The notes under the pieces: generated by a model
The model's database searches: none
What the model was told of the DNA's origin: nothing
The model's input: the letters and a program-made list of their open reading frames with translations, nothing else
Origin: Aphrocallistes beatrix
Lineage: Eukaryota > Porifera > Hexactinellida > Sceptrulophora > Aphrocallistidae
Direction: 5' to 3'
Length of the DNA: 64,000 bases
NCBI GenBank assembly: GCA_963281255.1
Contig: OY725489.1
Span: forward strand, 6,448,523-6,512,522
Position numbers and translations under genes: made by a program
Shown here: piece by piece, positions 21,421 to 33,438 of the stretch
Layout: each line of letters opens with the position of its first letter
Position numbering within the stretch: position 1 is the first letter of the stretch

Positions 21421-21812
21421 CAGTCTACAATTTGATTGTTAACAATAATTAAAGTGTGTTATATGCTACGATCAATCAATTCGATCATAAAATAACTTTT
21501 AACGACATGGACTGGAATTGATTATTAAAGTATAATAAAGGTGACTTAAGGTGACTTATGAGATTTGGAAGCACACTTCCATCCCATCTTTTGGGTTTTT
21601 TAACTTAAGGTGATCAAATATCAATGTACATCAATTCTTATCAAATCTCATACGAGATTTGAATTTCCTTATTGTAACCTGATTACCACTTTGTGCTTCG
21701 CGCCAATTCATCACAAGCGTTTGCGAGTATATATTAGGTTTTAGTCAACATAGTGATAATGATACAATGTATGGCATTCTAATGAAAAATACTTCTGTAC
21801 GGATTTTATTAA
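21421..21812. other. AT-rich spacer
   Basis: No gene or clear repeat recognised. Confidence 0.5.
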
Positions 21813-22504
21813 GGGCATTCCAAAAGTTCTCGTCCCAAATCTGTATCTCAAATGAGAGTGAAAATATGATATTTTCAATTTGTCCATTGTATTCCTGAAG
21901 GGATCAGCTTCCAATTTATATATTGGTTTATTTTAAGAGGACAATTATTGTCGTTCCTACATTAGATTTTTGTGCATCGGTTTAGGGTAGTGTCGAAAAG
22001 TTGGAATCTTCCCATTGAAAATGGCTTAAAACTAAATTTGGAGAATAAAAGTTGTGAAAATCGTAGAATAAGGTCATTAAAAGGTGAAATAATTAAGAAC
22101 CAATGTGAAAAAGCAATCAGGAAGTGTTCAATAGTATTGCTCGTGTTGAAAAAATATCATGCCACTTTTAGTTGATTCTTTGTCAATTTTCGCCACTAAA
22201 AAAGTGCGACAAAAATGGTAGTAAACCACTTCAAAACACAATTATTCCCTCAGCCTCAAACTATAATACTTCAGAAAATTCCATCTATATGTTAGTTGAT
22301 GCGTAGAATTGGATGGCGGGATCAGTTTTCATCTAAATTTGCTCATAACTGAAATATATCAAAGGGAACCCCAAAGATCACGTTCAAAGGCAGTGCCCTA
22401 AACCGATGTACAAAAATCTAATATAGGAACCACAATAATTGTCCTTTTAATTACTTAGGGCATTCAATTAGTTCGTAACCCTGCAATTATTTTTATTATT
22501 AGGA

Positions 22505-23810
22505 AACCTAAACATCAAAAACTACATTAAATGTTCAAAGTAGTCTCCCTTCTGCTCAATTACTAGCTTTAAACGTTCAATCCACTTAAAAAAAGTATTT
22601 TTATACTCCTCTTGGGGGATGTCTCTGAAATCAGACGAATTGCCCTTTCAATTTGTACATCTTCCTCAAAAACTGATCCAGCTTTATGTCTTTTGAGCCA
22701 ATCGAAGAGCCAAAAGTCGCAGGGTGCTAGGTCAGGACTATATGGTGGATGTTCTAACTCCTCAAGACCCATAGAAGCAATTGTTTCTTTCACCTGCTTA
22801 GATTTGTGTGGTCTGGCATTATCGTGCAAAAGTTAGATTCCTTTGAGTCCGGTGGGTCTCGGTAATCCTGGGGGAACACTCCCTTTTGCCACTCATACCT
22901 TATTCTGTTGCTTGCGTGGAGATTCTGAATATCTTATCCAAGTTTCATCCCCGGTACACATTTCAGATAATCGCCTCTCATCGCAATGCTCATATTTTCA
23001 AGCAAGTTTTTGGCCATTCTCAATTGGTTCTTCTTTTGAGCCTGTGTCAAGAAATGTGGGACCCAACGTGAACAAACCTTTGACATACCGAGATGCTTTG
23101 TCAGAATAGTATGAACACTTCCCGTTTACAAGTCCTGGGGCCTTATTCACTAAGAAAACTTAAGATTTGCTTAACTTTATATAACTTTATATAGTGGAAA
23201 TTTTGAAGAGTTGCATTACGATTTGGGTAAATAGATGTTCAATGATACCAATAGAAATTTAAACTAGCTAAATACTGGAAATATTCCAAGTCACTCTCGA
23301 AATATTCGTGATGTCATACTTAAGTATTATGACGTCATACTTAACTTAAAATATTACGTAACTTTCTGAAAAGTTCACCAAATGAGTCAAAATTTTTCAA
23401 GCATTTCAACTGTACCACTTAAAATTAATAGAGTATGCAATATATTTGAATTCTTTAAAAATCTCTTCTAATTTTGAAGATTCAAAAGTTAAGCAAATCT
23501 TAAGTTTTCTTAGTGAATAAGGCCCCAGGGTGCCAGCTAACTGTTCCACTGTAAAATGCGGATCAGAATCACACATTTCAGCTACAAGAGCAATATTGTT
23601 GGAGGTAGTAGCAGTAACGGGTTGTCCCATCCGAGGGTCATCTTCAATCGACTCCCTACCTCCACGAAAACGAAGACTCCACTTCTTAACCGTCGATTCC
23701 GAACTTGCCTCTTCCCCAAATACGGTAACCAAAACTTTATCGCTGAGTAATGAGCGAATTTTGATGTAGGCTCTCTGCTCTAGTAAAATTTCGCTCGATT
23801 TTGAAGCCAT
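22505..23810 (-). pseudogene. mariner transposase, interrupted
   Basis: Starts at the ATG at 23810 (MASKSSEILLEQRAYIKIRS) and continues through the HTH region (SESTVKKWSLRFRGGRESIE, DDPRMGQP, FTVEQLAGTLG). There the MITE intervenes. Beyond it are CSRWVPHFLT-like, MRGDYLKC and GMKLG sequences in shifted frames, then LHDNARPHKSKQ-type and YSPDLAPCDFWLF motifs (22829-22569). The last two Asp are 34 residues apart, the classic mariner DD34D spacing. Several frame changes and stops make it inactive. A related remnant is at 37085-37931. Confidence 0.88.
23134..23529. mobile_element. MITE nested in mariner, 396 bp
   Basis: Inverted ends CCTGGGGCCTTATTCACTAA / TTAGTGAATAAGGCCCCAGG, continuing into aacttaagatttgcttaac on both sides. 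It interrupts the mariner reading frame within the second HTH. The target duplication is unclear. Related ends occur near 9827 and 27885-27905. Confidence 0.88.
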
Positions 23811-24372
23811 AAATTCTTCTGTGGTTACTATAGCCAATCTTTAGGAAAGCATAACTTGGAAAATAATCAATCGATTCTATCAAACTAAATGGTTCCTACT
23901 AGAAGAATATATAAGCTATGTAATTGGAAGCAAATAGGGGAGAAATGTAGTTAAACAATATAAGTAAAAGCGAGGGTTACGAACTAATTGAATGCCCTAA
24001 GTAAAATAAACCAATATATAAATTGGAAGCTGATCCCCTAAGGAAAACAACAAATTGAAAATATCATATTTTCACTCTCATTTGAGATACAGATTTGGGA
24101 CGAGAACTTTTGGAATGCCCTATGTACTCGTATGCCTATGAAATAGTAGCATACTCAAGTTTTCACCTCAATCTAATCTAAATGGAAACTCGAAGCTAAT
24201 GTTGGAGTATTCGTCTCAAATAAAGGAATAATTGTTACACTTATGGGTTAATGTAAATCAGATCTGATGAAATCATTAAACACGGAATGATTGAATTTGA
24301 AGAAAGAAGTATCTTAGTAGATATCAATGGAATTGAGAAAATAAACTCAATAATAAACTCAATAATTGAGGG

Positions 24373-24486
24373 CTAAAGTTCACAAATCTGGGGGGCTAGG
24401 CCCAAATAGCTCCCCCGTAGATCAATTCGTAAAATTTTCAGGGGGGGCCATGGCCCCCCCGGACCCCCCACCTGTATCCGCCCCTG
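24373..24486. mobile_element. hAT-type terminus
   Basis: Ends cctgtatccgcccctg at 24486, resembling the terminus at 20882, with a gggggggccatggcccccc palindromic subterminal run. The partner end was not found. Confidence 0.55.
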
Positions 24487-25902
24487 TATATAAGATATTA
24501 TATCTTCAATAGTTTTTAAGATATGACATAAAAACATTCTTGCGGGGCCTAGCAAGTTTTGACGCCCAAACTTTACAAATTAATAGCCATACCTCACGGT
24601 AGGATCTAAACCCTTTTCTTTTAAAATGATCATGATTTTATTTTAGCAGCATTTTTGGCTCTAAAAAGAGCCTATTGCTCAATCGCATAATGACATATCA
24701 ACTTTTTTACAGCGGAATTGCATACTCTGATATAATGTTTGTATATTGTAATAATACATTTCTAAGGTCTATCCTATACGTTTTTTTATTAATCGGCCTA
24801 AATAATTTTTGTCTGTGTGTAAACTGTCCTTCTATTTTTCAAGCCTTCTCGGCGACATTCATGGCGTGTTTAAGTAGGCCATGAATCAACCATTCCCTGA
24901 GTTATTATAGAAAGAAACTATCTTTTATCTTCCAATTATATATTCAATTTTAGTAGTGCTAAACTTTAGGAGGTAAACTCATAAATAATCAAAATAGTCA
25001 AGATAGTTGAGTAATACAATGAAATCAATGACAAAAATTGTTGACGTTTTTTTTAGGTCAGGCACAATTTATGAGGGCGGTTTCCTTGAGCATGAGATGG
25101 TATTAGTAATTTTCATGATTCCTTATGCTTAAGGAGTACACTACTGTGTTTTAATTACCAAATTTAATTGTTCTAAAAATAAACGAAAGTATAACATTCT
25201 AACACAGGCAATGTCAGTTAAAATTCACGGTGTATTACTTGCTTGTTACTGTCTTATTAAATAATCATATTGCCTCATACTACCACACGATAGAAATTTA
25301 CATTCTATAAAAAATACTCTGGGTATACTAGAAGACAAATATTTTAAGATCCTTAATGAAATTTATTTTACAGAGATCATCATGTAATACTTCAAATGGA
25401 TAAAGTTCACATTCGCAGTGACTCATGTTACAAAGGTGATAGAGTTTAGGTTCTATTGAAAACCCACGAAACCCATCAACTACTGTATTTGCAAAGGTTG
25501 TTTCAAATTTGATGAAAAATTCCAACGATTGTAAGGCTAATTCCCCTCGGGTCCTCTTCGGCCACGGAACTTTCAAATTAGAGCAAAAATTGTATTTTCG
25601 TATTTCATATTTTTTTATCGATGGTGGTCAGATGGCTGTTGATCGTACAACCCGCGTGTACCCGCTCACCTTTGCCTCCAACAGAGAGTATTTAGTCATT
25701 GCTGATGTTCCTTGTATTTTTTTGTATTTCAAATTCAGCGTATTTTGTGGGGTTTTTTGTATTGAATTCCTTATTGTATATTAATATATCTCTGTAATAA
25801 TTATTCTTTAAATTATAGATGCACTCTTCTAAATTTACATATATTCACTATTAGGGGGGTTAGAATGGGGTTTTTAAGTAAAATTACAACTGTATAATTT
25901 TA
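24487..25902. other. Low-repeat AT-rich region, no assigned gene
   Basis: Two overlapping ORFs of 82-91 codons lie at 25328-25576 (minus) and 25509-25784 (plus). The minus one has unbiased composition and Cys/His residues (HLCNMSHCECEL) but matches nothing I recognise. No repeat structure was seen. Confidence 0.4.
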
Positions 25903-26060
25903 CAGTAGATGTTGGATATAGTGATACAAGTATTAAACATAGTGATAATTTTGTTCAGTTTGAGGTGCCCCTGTCGATGTCATTCCATGCTAAAATTATT
26001 GGATATAGTGATAATTTGTTTAAAAATTAATTGGCACTATCACATATCCAATATCTACTG
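25903..26060. mobile_element. Tigger-derived MITE, 158 bp
   Basis: Termini CAGTAGATGTTGGATATAGT and TCACATATCCAATATCTACTG, flanked by TA. It carries the ggatatagtgataa subterminal repeat of the Tigger element at 33439-35171, which probably supplied its transposase. Confidence 0.85.
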
Positions 26061-26990
26061 TAACTATAAATTTGTAACCAAATTACCTTTAGGAATGCGA
26101 AATCAATTTAAATAAATTTATCATAAATCTTTACTTAAGGTCACTAGCCCATCCATGACGCCAGTGCCTTAGTTTATTAGAATGGTATGGTTCGAACTTA
26201 ACTCGCCAAGATTGGTATTTACTAAGATTTAAGTTTGTGCTTGAGTTTAACCTTAAGTAACAAATTTTAAGTAACCTGCAGTGGTGACTTAAATATTCGT
26301 TAGCTTTTTACGACGACAATTTTTTGTATCAACAATTATGACTTTGTATTATATAGAGATTAGTATCTAACTAATTTGTTCGTCATTTAATTGATAATAT
26401 TGCTTTAATTTAACCTCAATGATGTATACTCGTATATATTTGATTCATGCCGACATAACAATACAACACTTCAACTGTTACCCTTCTCTGTAGCATAATA
26501 AGTTTTTACTTCTTTTTTATTGTCATTCTCAAGGGGTACTTGGAAGAGATCCTATGTGCCTGAGCCCCCATGAAAGATGGGCTACACTCAAGCATTTGTG
26601 ATATTCTCCCGTTGTTTGTCAGAGTTTTGTCTGCAGAATATTGAGTGTCTCAGGGAATTACTTGTAAATATTCGGGACGGCGAGCAAAGAAAAAGTAGCA
26701 AGTAAATTTCCCGGACACTTTGAGAAACTGGACATGGTTAAATTAAGAAAATTCTGATTCTAAAATGCTCAAATTTTTCTGAAAATCACTCGATGCACAC
26801 TCGTTTCGGTCTTATACTACACAATTTCTTCCCCTCACGCCAACTAAATGCCGGTCAAAACATAAGTTACACTTCTTCCAATTCTTTGTCCGAGCTGTTT
26901 GTGATATATTTTATATTACTTTGATACATTTATTCAGCCGAGTATTTTTGTTCGTTTGACTTAGTTACTTGTGTCAAATTTTCTGCAAAT
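26061..26990. other. AT-rich spacer
   Basis: No gene recognised. 26160-26290 has aagttcgaactt-like and tttactaagatttaagtt blocks resembling the ttattcactaag MITE ends. 26540-26750 is somewhat less AT-rich but unassigned. Confidence 0.45.
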
Positions 26991-26994
26991 AGTG

Positions 26995-27222
26995 TTAGTA
27001 TACAGATTCTATTAAATTTTCATCCTTCTATCTCCCATAATGGTTGAGTTGTGCTCGAATAACTGTATTGCTTAACTTTTAAAAATGTGACAATGACGTC
27101 ATAATTCCATGATGGAGTCAACATTTTCGTCTGAGCTCAGAACTTACTGGACCCATAGCCAAAAGACTCCCACATGCCGAAAATCAGCTTTCTGCGCCCG
27201 GCAGTTTCTTCAATCAATTCGT

Positions 27223-27273
<51 letters not shown>

Positions 27274-27311
27274 TGTATATATACACATTAATCGAGTTTT
27301 AATAGTAAGGA
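26995..27311 (-). mobile_element. Family B Helitron, 5' half
   Basis: The minus-strand 5' end TCCTTACTATTAAAACTCGA ends at 27311, followed inward by a (TA)n tract at about 27223-27272 and cgaattgattgaag. Then come a TGACGTCA site near 27093 and ctataatggctgag-like sequence. Truncated at about 26995, so the 3' end is absent. Confidence 0.85.
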
Positions 27312-27315
27312 TATA

Positions 27316-27503
27316 CAGTCGACTCCGCTTAATAGGGCCACTGTTTAATCGGGTCAGCCGCTTAATCGGGCCACTTTTGGCAGGACCGGAATAGCTCTCA
27401 CACATAGAAGCTAATACAAAATATTTTCGGTTAATAGGGTCCTCCGCTTAATCGGGGCAAAATGTCCTCTGACCGATGTGGCCCTATTAAGCGGAGTCGA
27501 CTG
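27316..27503. mobile_element. Tigger/pogo-like MITE, 188 bp
   Basis: Termini CAGTCGACTCCGCTTAATAG and CTATTAAGCGGAGTCGACTG, flanked by TA. Same length and nearly the same sequence as 32744-32931. It lies between two copies of the family B 5' terminus. Confidence 0.95.
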
Positions 27504-27507
27504 TATA

Positions 27508-27545
27508 TACACACATACACATTAATCGAGTTTTAATAGTAAGGA
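27508..27545 (-). mobile_element. Second family B 5' terminus
   Basis: The minus-strand TCCTTACTATTAAAACTCGATT end recurs, finishing at 27545. With the one at 27311 it gives a doubled 5' end, now split by a MITE. Confidence 0.85.
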
Positions 27546-27966
27546 TATTATGTATAAGAAATGAACGCACCATACTCAGCGATTTGCCCCAAATGACTTT
27601 AATTTCCTTGATCGTTGATTTTTTTGGTTTGCAGACTATTCTATGTCTAGTTGCCAACTGAAATGAGTGCCTCCCTGTATATATATGTATGTTTTTCCTC
27701 CATAATGGGGTTTTCGAGAATTCCTTCATTTCGAGAAAATTAAAATTTTAACACAAAGTGTTAAAAGTTTATTTAATTTCCTATAATAAGGAATTAACAT
27801 TTTCACTCAAAGTTCTACGGATTCATGGTTTCCTAAAAAGTACAATAAATATTGTCACTTAAAACTCTCCGCAACAGTGCTTAACAACTTAGTGAATACG
27901 GCCCCAGCTGCTGCCAATTTAATGCATTGCAAATACTGTGCAAAATTGCAAAATTTATAAAAAAAA
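27546..27966. other. AT-rich spacer
   Basis: No gene. Near 27885-27905 a ttagtgaatacggcccc block matches the MITE end at 23529. Confidence 0.5.
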
Positions 27967-28130
27967 GATGAATCATCACTCTATTATGACATCATCATTA
28001 CGCATCAAAAATTAGAAAATTTTGCGATTTTTTCGAGTGATATAGATTATAACAGTAAGACATAGGTATTTAGAGACGTTATCTACCTTATAATTAATTA
28101 ATGAGAGCCTAGGCGCCCAAAGGGCTCAGG
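27967..28130 (+). mobile_element. Family B Helitron fragment
   Basis: Plus-strand middle and 3' region (gacatcatcattacgcatca, aattttgcgattttttcgag, gcgcccaaagggc), truncated before the terminal hairpins. Confidence 0.75.
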
Positions 28131-28862
28131 TATAAATGTGAGAACTTGTTGTGTCATGTTTTCTTCTTCTCTGATGGCATAATATGGCGAATATTTTCCA
28201 ATTCAATATAAAGTTCATGTCCATTGGTATCAGATTATACCCCATCGCTGTCAATCATCGCTCACATACATATTGTATTAGCTGGTATAACCAACATGGT
28301 TGGGTTTAAGCGCCCCTTGTCCTTCGGGGTTCGGCCAGTGCCGGATTAAGCACGTGGCAGAAGTAGCATATGCCATGGGCCCCGAGCTTTCATTTACTTG
28401 TGCCCAGGACCGTAGCAAGCTCATGAAAAGTGGTACGACCATTCTTGGTGGATCAGACCGATCGTAGCGAGCAACCATATGGGGTCTTGCGGGCTTGCCC
28501 GCCACAAATATTGTGAACCTTATAGGCTCAAATATCGATATCAGTAGTTCTTATCAAGCAACAATAGTTCATTTTTGTAAATATTAGTGACAAATGTTTA
28601 GGTTCACTTATTGAATACAAAATCATTAAGATGTAAGGGCCGTAAAAGTGGTACGGGTATGGTCGTACCAGCCGTACCAGTTGTTACGGGCTTGCTTGTG
28701 CCTCATGATCACCAACTGTTCTGGTGAACAATCGTTCTCTAAACTCCAACTCATCAAAATCAGCTACGATCGTGTATGACTCAGACCCGCTTGAACAGCC
28801 TCACTCTGCAGCGTAGAATATGAACTTCTCCGTGACAATGATTTGTCATCACTTATTTGTGA
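28131..28862. other. Less AT-rich transposon scraps
   Basis: Contains cagtgccggattaagc (about 28337), an hAT-like terminal word. Two diverged copies of an aaaagtggtacg ... cgggcttgc block lie at 28422-28500 and 28645-28700. No gene could be supported; the ORF at 28278-28505 (minus) crosses these repeats. Confidence 0.4.
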
Positions 28863-29509
28863 CAAGTGCGCTTCGCTTACTTGCGCTGCGCGGCTTACGG
28901 ACACTACGTGTCCGCGAGTCGCCCTGCGGGCGCCTAGAGTTACTCATTCTAGCCCATTTTTGGAATTCTTTATATTTTGTAAAAATATTTTAAACAAAAG
29001 TTAACCAATGATTACTCATATCGATCTGAAAATATGATATTCGAAATCTACACCCCTAAAAACCCCATGTCAACCGTAGGAAGCTAGTCTCTAGCATAAT
29101 TTTCAAAATTCGTTAAATCGTGTGAAAATATGTACTTGTATATAAAGGTGTGAAAACATACACATTACCTTTTTACTGCCATACTCTATTATATAATTGA
29201 GACATTTATATAAGGTATTGCTTTGAAGTATTAATAACAATGACAGCCTACAATTGTGTCAATAGATTTACAATAGTGTGCATAGATTTCTATTGTGAGA
29301 GTAAAGCCGTACATAGTATTGTATAGTAAAGGTGTGAAAAATGGTTCTCCATTTTTTTTGCAGAGATGTGAAAATTTCGCTTAGATTTTCGAAATTAATC
29401 GTAGATTCATCATTTACACCTACATGCCAATTTTCGTATCTCTATGACTTGCCAATTCTTCAATCAATTCGGACAAACAAACAAAAATCCTAACATCTCA
29501 ATATATAAG
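28863..29509 (-). mobile_element. Family A non-autonomous Helitron, 647 bp
   Basis: 3' end at 28863 (minus GCGCACTTG) with the ggacactacgtgtccg hairpin; one 141-bp-type unit; ggtgtgaaaaca blocks; 5' end near 29509 with the usual ttgccaattcttcaatcaat. Only one repeat unit, in contrast to the 11 at 13-14.7 kb. Confidence 0.88.
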
Positions 29510-29611
29510 TTTTTTCTCTTCTGAAATTCCGTAAGCATGACTTTAAATGGCTCTAAAGATTGAGATTAGTAACTTTCACGCTATAAAATGTTATTACCTT
29601 ATATTATATAT

Positions 29612-29772
29612 CATAGGCGTAGCACCCGGTCCGCCTGATCCGGCCATCTGCTAGGCATAATACAAGCTTTTAGTAATAGCATGGTTTTCGCGGACCAGTA
29701 CTATGGGCCCCGCGGAAAAATATGCCACGGGCCCCGCGCAACCTTAATCCTGCCCTGGGTTCGGCGCCTATG
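29612..29772. mobile_element. hAT-like MITE remnant
   Basis: Ends CATAGGCGTAGCACCCGG and GGGTTCGGCGCCTATG are partly inverted and match the CATAGGCGCCGAACCC end at 41849. The interior is GC-rich (ggccccgcg repeats). No clear 8-bp duplication. Confidence 0.5.
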
Positions 29773-30009
29773 GTTCCGTCAAAAAGGCATTGAGTGCCCC
29801 CCAGGGCGGTCGCCCTGCCCGCCTTCCCCTTAAGGTCGCCCCTGCATGGCAATGTCATTTCAGTTCTACATCTGGGTTTGTCGTCATTGCAAAAAATTTC
29901 GTCATGGCGTTTCAATTCTATTTCCGCTGTACGTTTATGATTTTTGCTTAGAGTGTGATTCTACTTTGCTAATGGGTATTGAGTTAGGTCTAGTCAATAT
30001 TGGTCGATA

Positions 30010-30235
30010 AAATCAAAGTCACTTTGTTATGACGTCATCATTACGCATCAAAATTTTAAAAATTGACAAATTTGGTGATTTTTCGTGCAATATCGATTAT
30101 CACAGTAGGACAGACGTATTTAGAGATGTTGTCTCCCTTATAATTAATCAATGGTGCCACAGGCGCCCAAAGGGCGCCTCCGGCGGACACAAAGATTCCG
30201 CCAGCCGCGCAGCGAAAGCAAGCGAAGCGCACTTG
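30010..30235 (+). mobile_element. Family B Helitron, 3' half
   Basis: Begins near the TGACGTCA site (30029) and ends GCGCACTTG at 30235 followed by T. Has ggcgcccaaagggcgcc and a damaged second hairpin. The 5' half is missing. Confidence 0.85.
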
Positions 30236-30366
30236 TAATAAATAAAATCAAAGTCAACTGTATATCAAAACCCTGGATTCTGATTGGCTAATACATTTTG
30301 ACACATTTTGTGGAAAGGTGAAAATTTTTTATAATTTGGACCTAGGTTCAAATCTCCACCATAGTA

Positions 30367-30848
30367 CAGTGAATTTCGGAATTAATGACATTTGTTTGGG
30401 CGAGATGAAAATGTCGTTATATCCAAAGTAGCTCCAAATGTGCATTATATACCATGATGGACCTCAAATTTATATTTTGATATGGGCCAACACTATGTGA
30501 AACAAAGTCATAGAAACCAGTTGTTTATTCAAAACAAGTGGAAATTATAATTGGTTAAAAATTTGATAATCAAAAAATAATTATTAACTAATTAGACCCA
30601 TCTAGCAAGGTGCTGCTAGCATTCACGGTACGCTTTTCTGCAATAGATAGTACAGACTACTTCAAAGTCGTTATATCAGATGGGATTTGGAGGGAGCGGG
30701 CAGAGATAAAATTTCGCTAAATTTGATATATCGTTATCTGACTGGTCGTTATACCCGAAGTATACTGTGTGTAAAATACTTCTGCGGATGTATGGGCAAG
30801 AGAAAAATGTCGTTATTAGCGATTTATCGCTAAATCCGAAGTTCACTG
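30367..30848. mobile_element. Tigger/pogo-like MITE, 482 bp
   Basis: Ends CAGTGAATTTCGGAATTA and TAAATCCGAAGTTCACTG, flanked by TA. Repeated tgtcgttata/cgttat blocks inside. Non-coding. Confidence 0.85.
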
Positions 30849-31390
30849 TATTAGGAATATATGGTCCAGATTTAGTGCAATCTGTTGATGCTTGTCAGGT
30901 ACACATTTTTGTGTATTTTTGTGTATTCGAGTAGCAAGACCAACACTTTATTTCAAGCTGGTATGAATCGTAACCCAAAAGTGAATTGATTAAATGAACA
31001 AATCGTTGTTCACTTCCATGGAAATCTAACATTATTTTCTTTTCGTAAATTTACTCGTTCTGCAAACCAGTATTTATACAAACTAAAGTCCATAGTTTGT
31101 ATTACATCTAAAAGCTTAATTGTACCGACGTTTATATCTGCCACTTTTAGTGATGACATCCTTGAACATCCTACAATCAAATCTTCCAAAATCCTGAGTG
31201 ATCGTGCGCTCACCTTAGCTGTGCCTGTCGAGTGGAATATTCTCCCTTCGAGCATTTGGAATGCTCCTTCACTCCTTCTCTTCGAAAAACTAGTGAAAAC
31301 TCATATTTCTGCATCGCACACCCACAGTTTCTTAATTAAACACTTAATATACACATCTTAAACTAAATGAACGCATATACTTGTATACGT
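30849..31390. other. Unassigned spacer
   Basis: The minus-strand ORF 31255-31010 (81 codons) looks coding-like (ARSLRILEDLIVGCSRMSSL) but is unrecognised. No repeat ends were seen. Confidence 0.35.
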
Positions 31391-31399
31391 TCATACATA

Positions 31400-31920
31400 T
31401 ATATTAGGGCATTTCAAAAAATGTCGGTCGCAGACCGATAGTGCAACTCCATGAAGTGACTCGAAGGAACATGAAATGTAAATATCGGAATACATCGGAA
31501 AATACTTGTTTTAGGGCATTCCAGTGTGAAAATTTGGAATCTACATATTAAAATGCCTTATAATACCCATTAAGAATTAAAGGGCGAAAATCGGAATCTA
31601 CATATTAAAACATCCTAGATTAGTCATAGAGAACTTAATTTTAGCTCAAAATAATAATTTTTCAAAAGGTGTGAAAATATGTATATATAAATATTCTGAT
31701 AACTCATAAAATATTTAAATTATTACTTTTAAAGTGTGAAAATCCGATTCTACATATGAAATGCCATATACACGTATTAGTCGTTGAGAACTCGCTTTTA
31801 GCATTAAATCTGAATTTTTCCAAAATGTGTGAAAATATGTACAGTATATATTAATATGTTGATAACTTTTAAAATATTTACATTATTACTTTTAAAGCTA
31901 CATGGTAAAATAACCTAGAC
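31400..31920. repeat. Diverged repeats matching window start
   Basis: Contains gggcatttcaaaaaatgtcg ... gcagaccgatagtgcaactc and several ctacatattaaaatgcc / ggtgtgaaaatatgta blocks. These correspond in reverse to 140-490. Probably one unclassified element. Confidence 0.5.
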
Positions 31921-32204
31921 TAGTCGTTGACAGGGCAGGGGTTGGTTAACCGATTTTAGGGCTCGGTTATTTTGGTTTCCTCTAGGGCGGTTAAGCGGTT
32001 AACCGATGTCAATATTAATTGGTTGAAATATGGATTTTTAGACTAATATTTAACCTGCTAGTGATTAATTTGATAATTTTCAGTTGTATCGAAATACAAG
32101 TACATTATGATTAAAAATAGAAATTATAACGTATTATTAATTTTTTAGAAATATTCCTTACTATTAATAATCGATCAATCTATCTATCTATATATATATA
32201 TAAA

Positions 32205-32692
32205 CAAGCGGCTTCGCTTGCTTGAGCTGCGCGGCTGGAGGACACTTTGTGTCCGCCGGAGGCGCCCTTTGGGCGCCTGTGGTCACCATTGATTAATTAT
32301 ATTGGTGATAACATCTTTAAATACGTCTGTTCTACTGTTATAATCGAAATCGCACGAAAAATCACCAAAATTATCAATTTTTCAAATATTGATGCGTAAT
32401 GATGACGTCATAACAAAGTGATTAGTCATCATTTTTTGAATATAGCTGCATCATATATGAGGTATGTTAGTATACAGATTCTATTAAAATTTCAGCCTTC
32501 TATCTCCTATAATGGCTGAGTTATGCTCGAATAACTGTATTGCTTAACTTTTAAAAATGTGACAATGACGTCATAATTCCATGATGAGTCGACATTTTCG
32601 TCTGAGCTCAGAACTTACTAGAGCCATAGCCAAAAGACTCCCACATGCCAAAAATTAGCTTTCTGTACCCGGCAGTTTCATCAATTCGTTAC

Positions 32693-32746
<54 letters not shown>

Positions 32747-32943
32747 TCGACTCCGCTTAATAGGGCTACTGTTCAATCGGGTCAGCCGCTTAATCGGGCC
32801 ACTTTTGGCAGGACCGGTATAGCTCTCACACATATAAGCTAATACAAAATATTTTCGGTTAATAGGGTCCTCCGCTTAATCGGGGCAAAATGTCCTCTGA
32901 CCGATGTGGCCCTATTAAGCGGAGTCGACTGTATATAAATAAA
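32205..32943 (-). mobile_element. Family B Helitron (partner of 35216-35665)
   Basis: 3' end at 32205 (minus ...CGCTTG), both TGACGTCA sites, then a long (TA)n at about 32695-32742 into which the 188-bp MITE inserted. No TCCTTACTATT 5' terminus follows. Instead the sequence runs, across the next Helitron, into a plus-strand copy at 35216. Confidence 0.85.
32744..32931. mobile_element. Tigger/pogo-like MITE, 188 bp
   Basis: Same termini and length as 27316-27503, flanked by TA, inserted into the (TA)n tract of a family B Helitron. Confidence 0.95.
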
Positions 32944-33438
32944 CAAGCACGCTTCGTTTGCTTGCGCTGCTGGCGGACACTTTGTGTCCGCCAGAGGCGC
33001 CCTTTGGACGCCTGTGATCATCATTGGTTAATTATATTGGAGATAATATCTCTAAATACGTCTCTCATAATGCTATCATCGATATCGACGAAAAATAACA
33101 AAATTTGTCAATTTTCAAAATTTTGATGCGTAATGATGACGTCATAACAGAGTGATAACTCATCATTTTTTGGACGATAGTTGTATCATATGTGACGCAT
33201 GTTAGTATACATATTCTATTAAAATTTCATCCTTCTATCTTCTATAATGACTGAGTTATGCTCGAATAACTCTGTTGCTTAACTTTTAAAAATGTGACAA
33301 TGACGTCATAATTCCATGATGAGTCGACATTTTGCTCTGAGCTCAGAACTTACAGGAGCCATAGCCAAAAGACTCCCACATGCCAAAAATTAGCTTTCTA
33401 TGACCGGCAGTTTCTTCAATCAATTCGTTACATATATA

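Larger units (their letters stand above)
22458..23997 (-). mobile_element. mariner (DD34D) element, decayed
   Basis: Inverted termini GGGCATTCAATTAGTTCGTA / TACGAACTAATTGAATGCCC, each flanked by TA (22456-22457, 23998-23999). The minus-strand transposase is split by the 396-bp MITE at 23134-23529. Without the MITE it is about 1.14 kb, slightly short of a full mariner. Confidence 0.92.
21813..24120. mobile_element. Long-arm foldback, host of a nested mariner
   Basis: Left arm 21813-21990 begins GGGCATTCCAAAAGTTCTCG; the right arm (22390-22457 resuming 23998-24120) ends in its complement, CGAGAACTTTTGGAATGCCC. The right arm is interrupted at a TA by the mariner at 22458-23997. Without it the element is about 770 bp with arms of roughly 175 bp. 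It has no coding capacity and its GGGCATTC end resembles the mariner's. Confidence 0.88.

Noticed and set aside
27109..27405. ORFs rich in IYIYIY
   Set aside because: They are translations of (TA)n tracts.
30029..30238. Recurring small ORFs with ...PKGASGG...ASRAAQASEARL (also 49476, 60168, 61267)
   Set aside because: They are translations of the family B Helitron 3' hairpin region on one strand; the frame breaks in most copies and no start is conserved.
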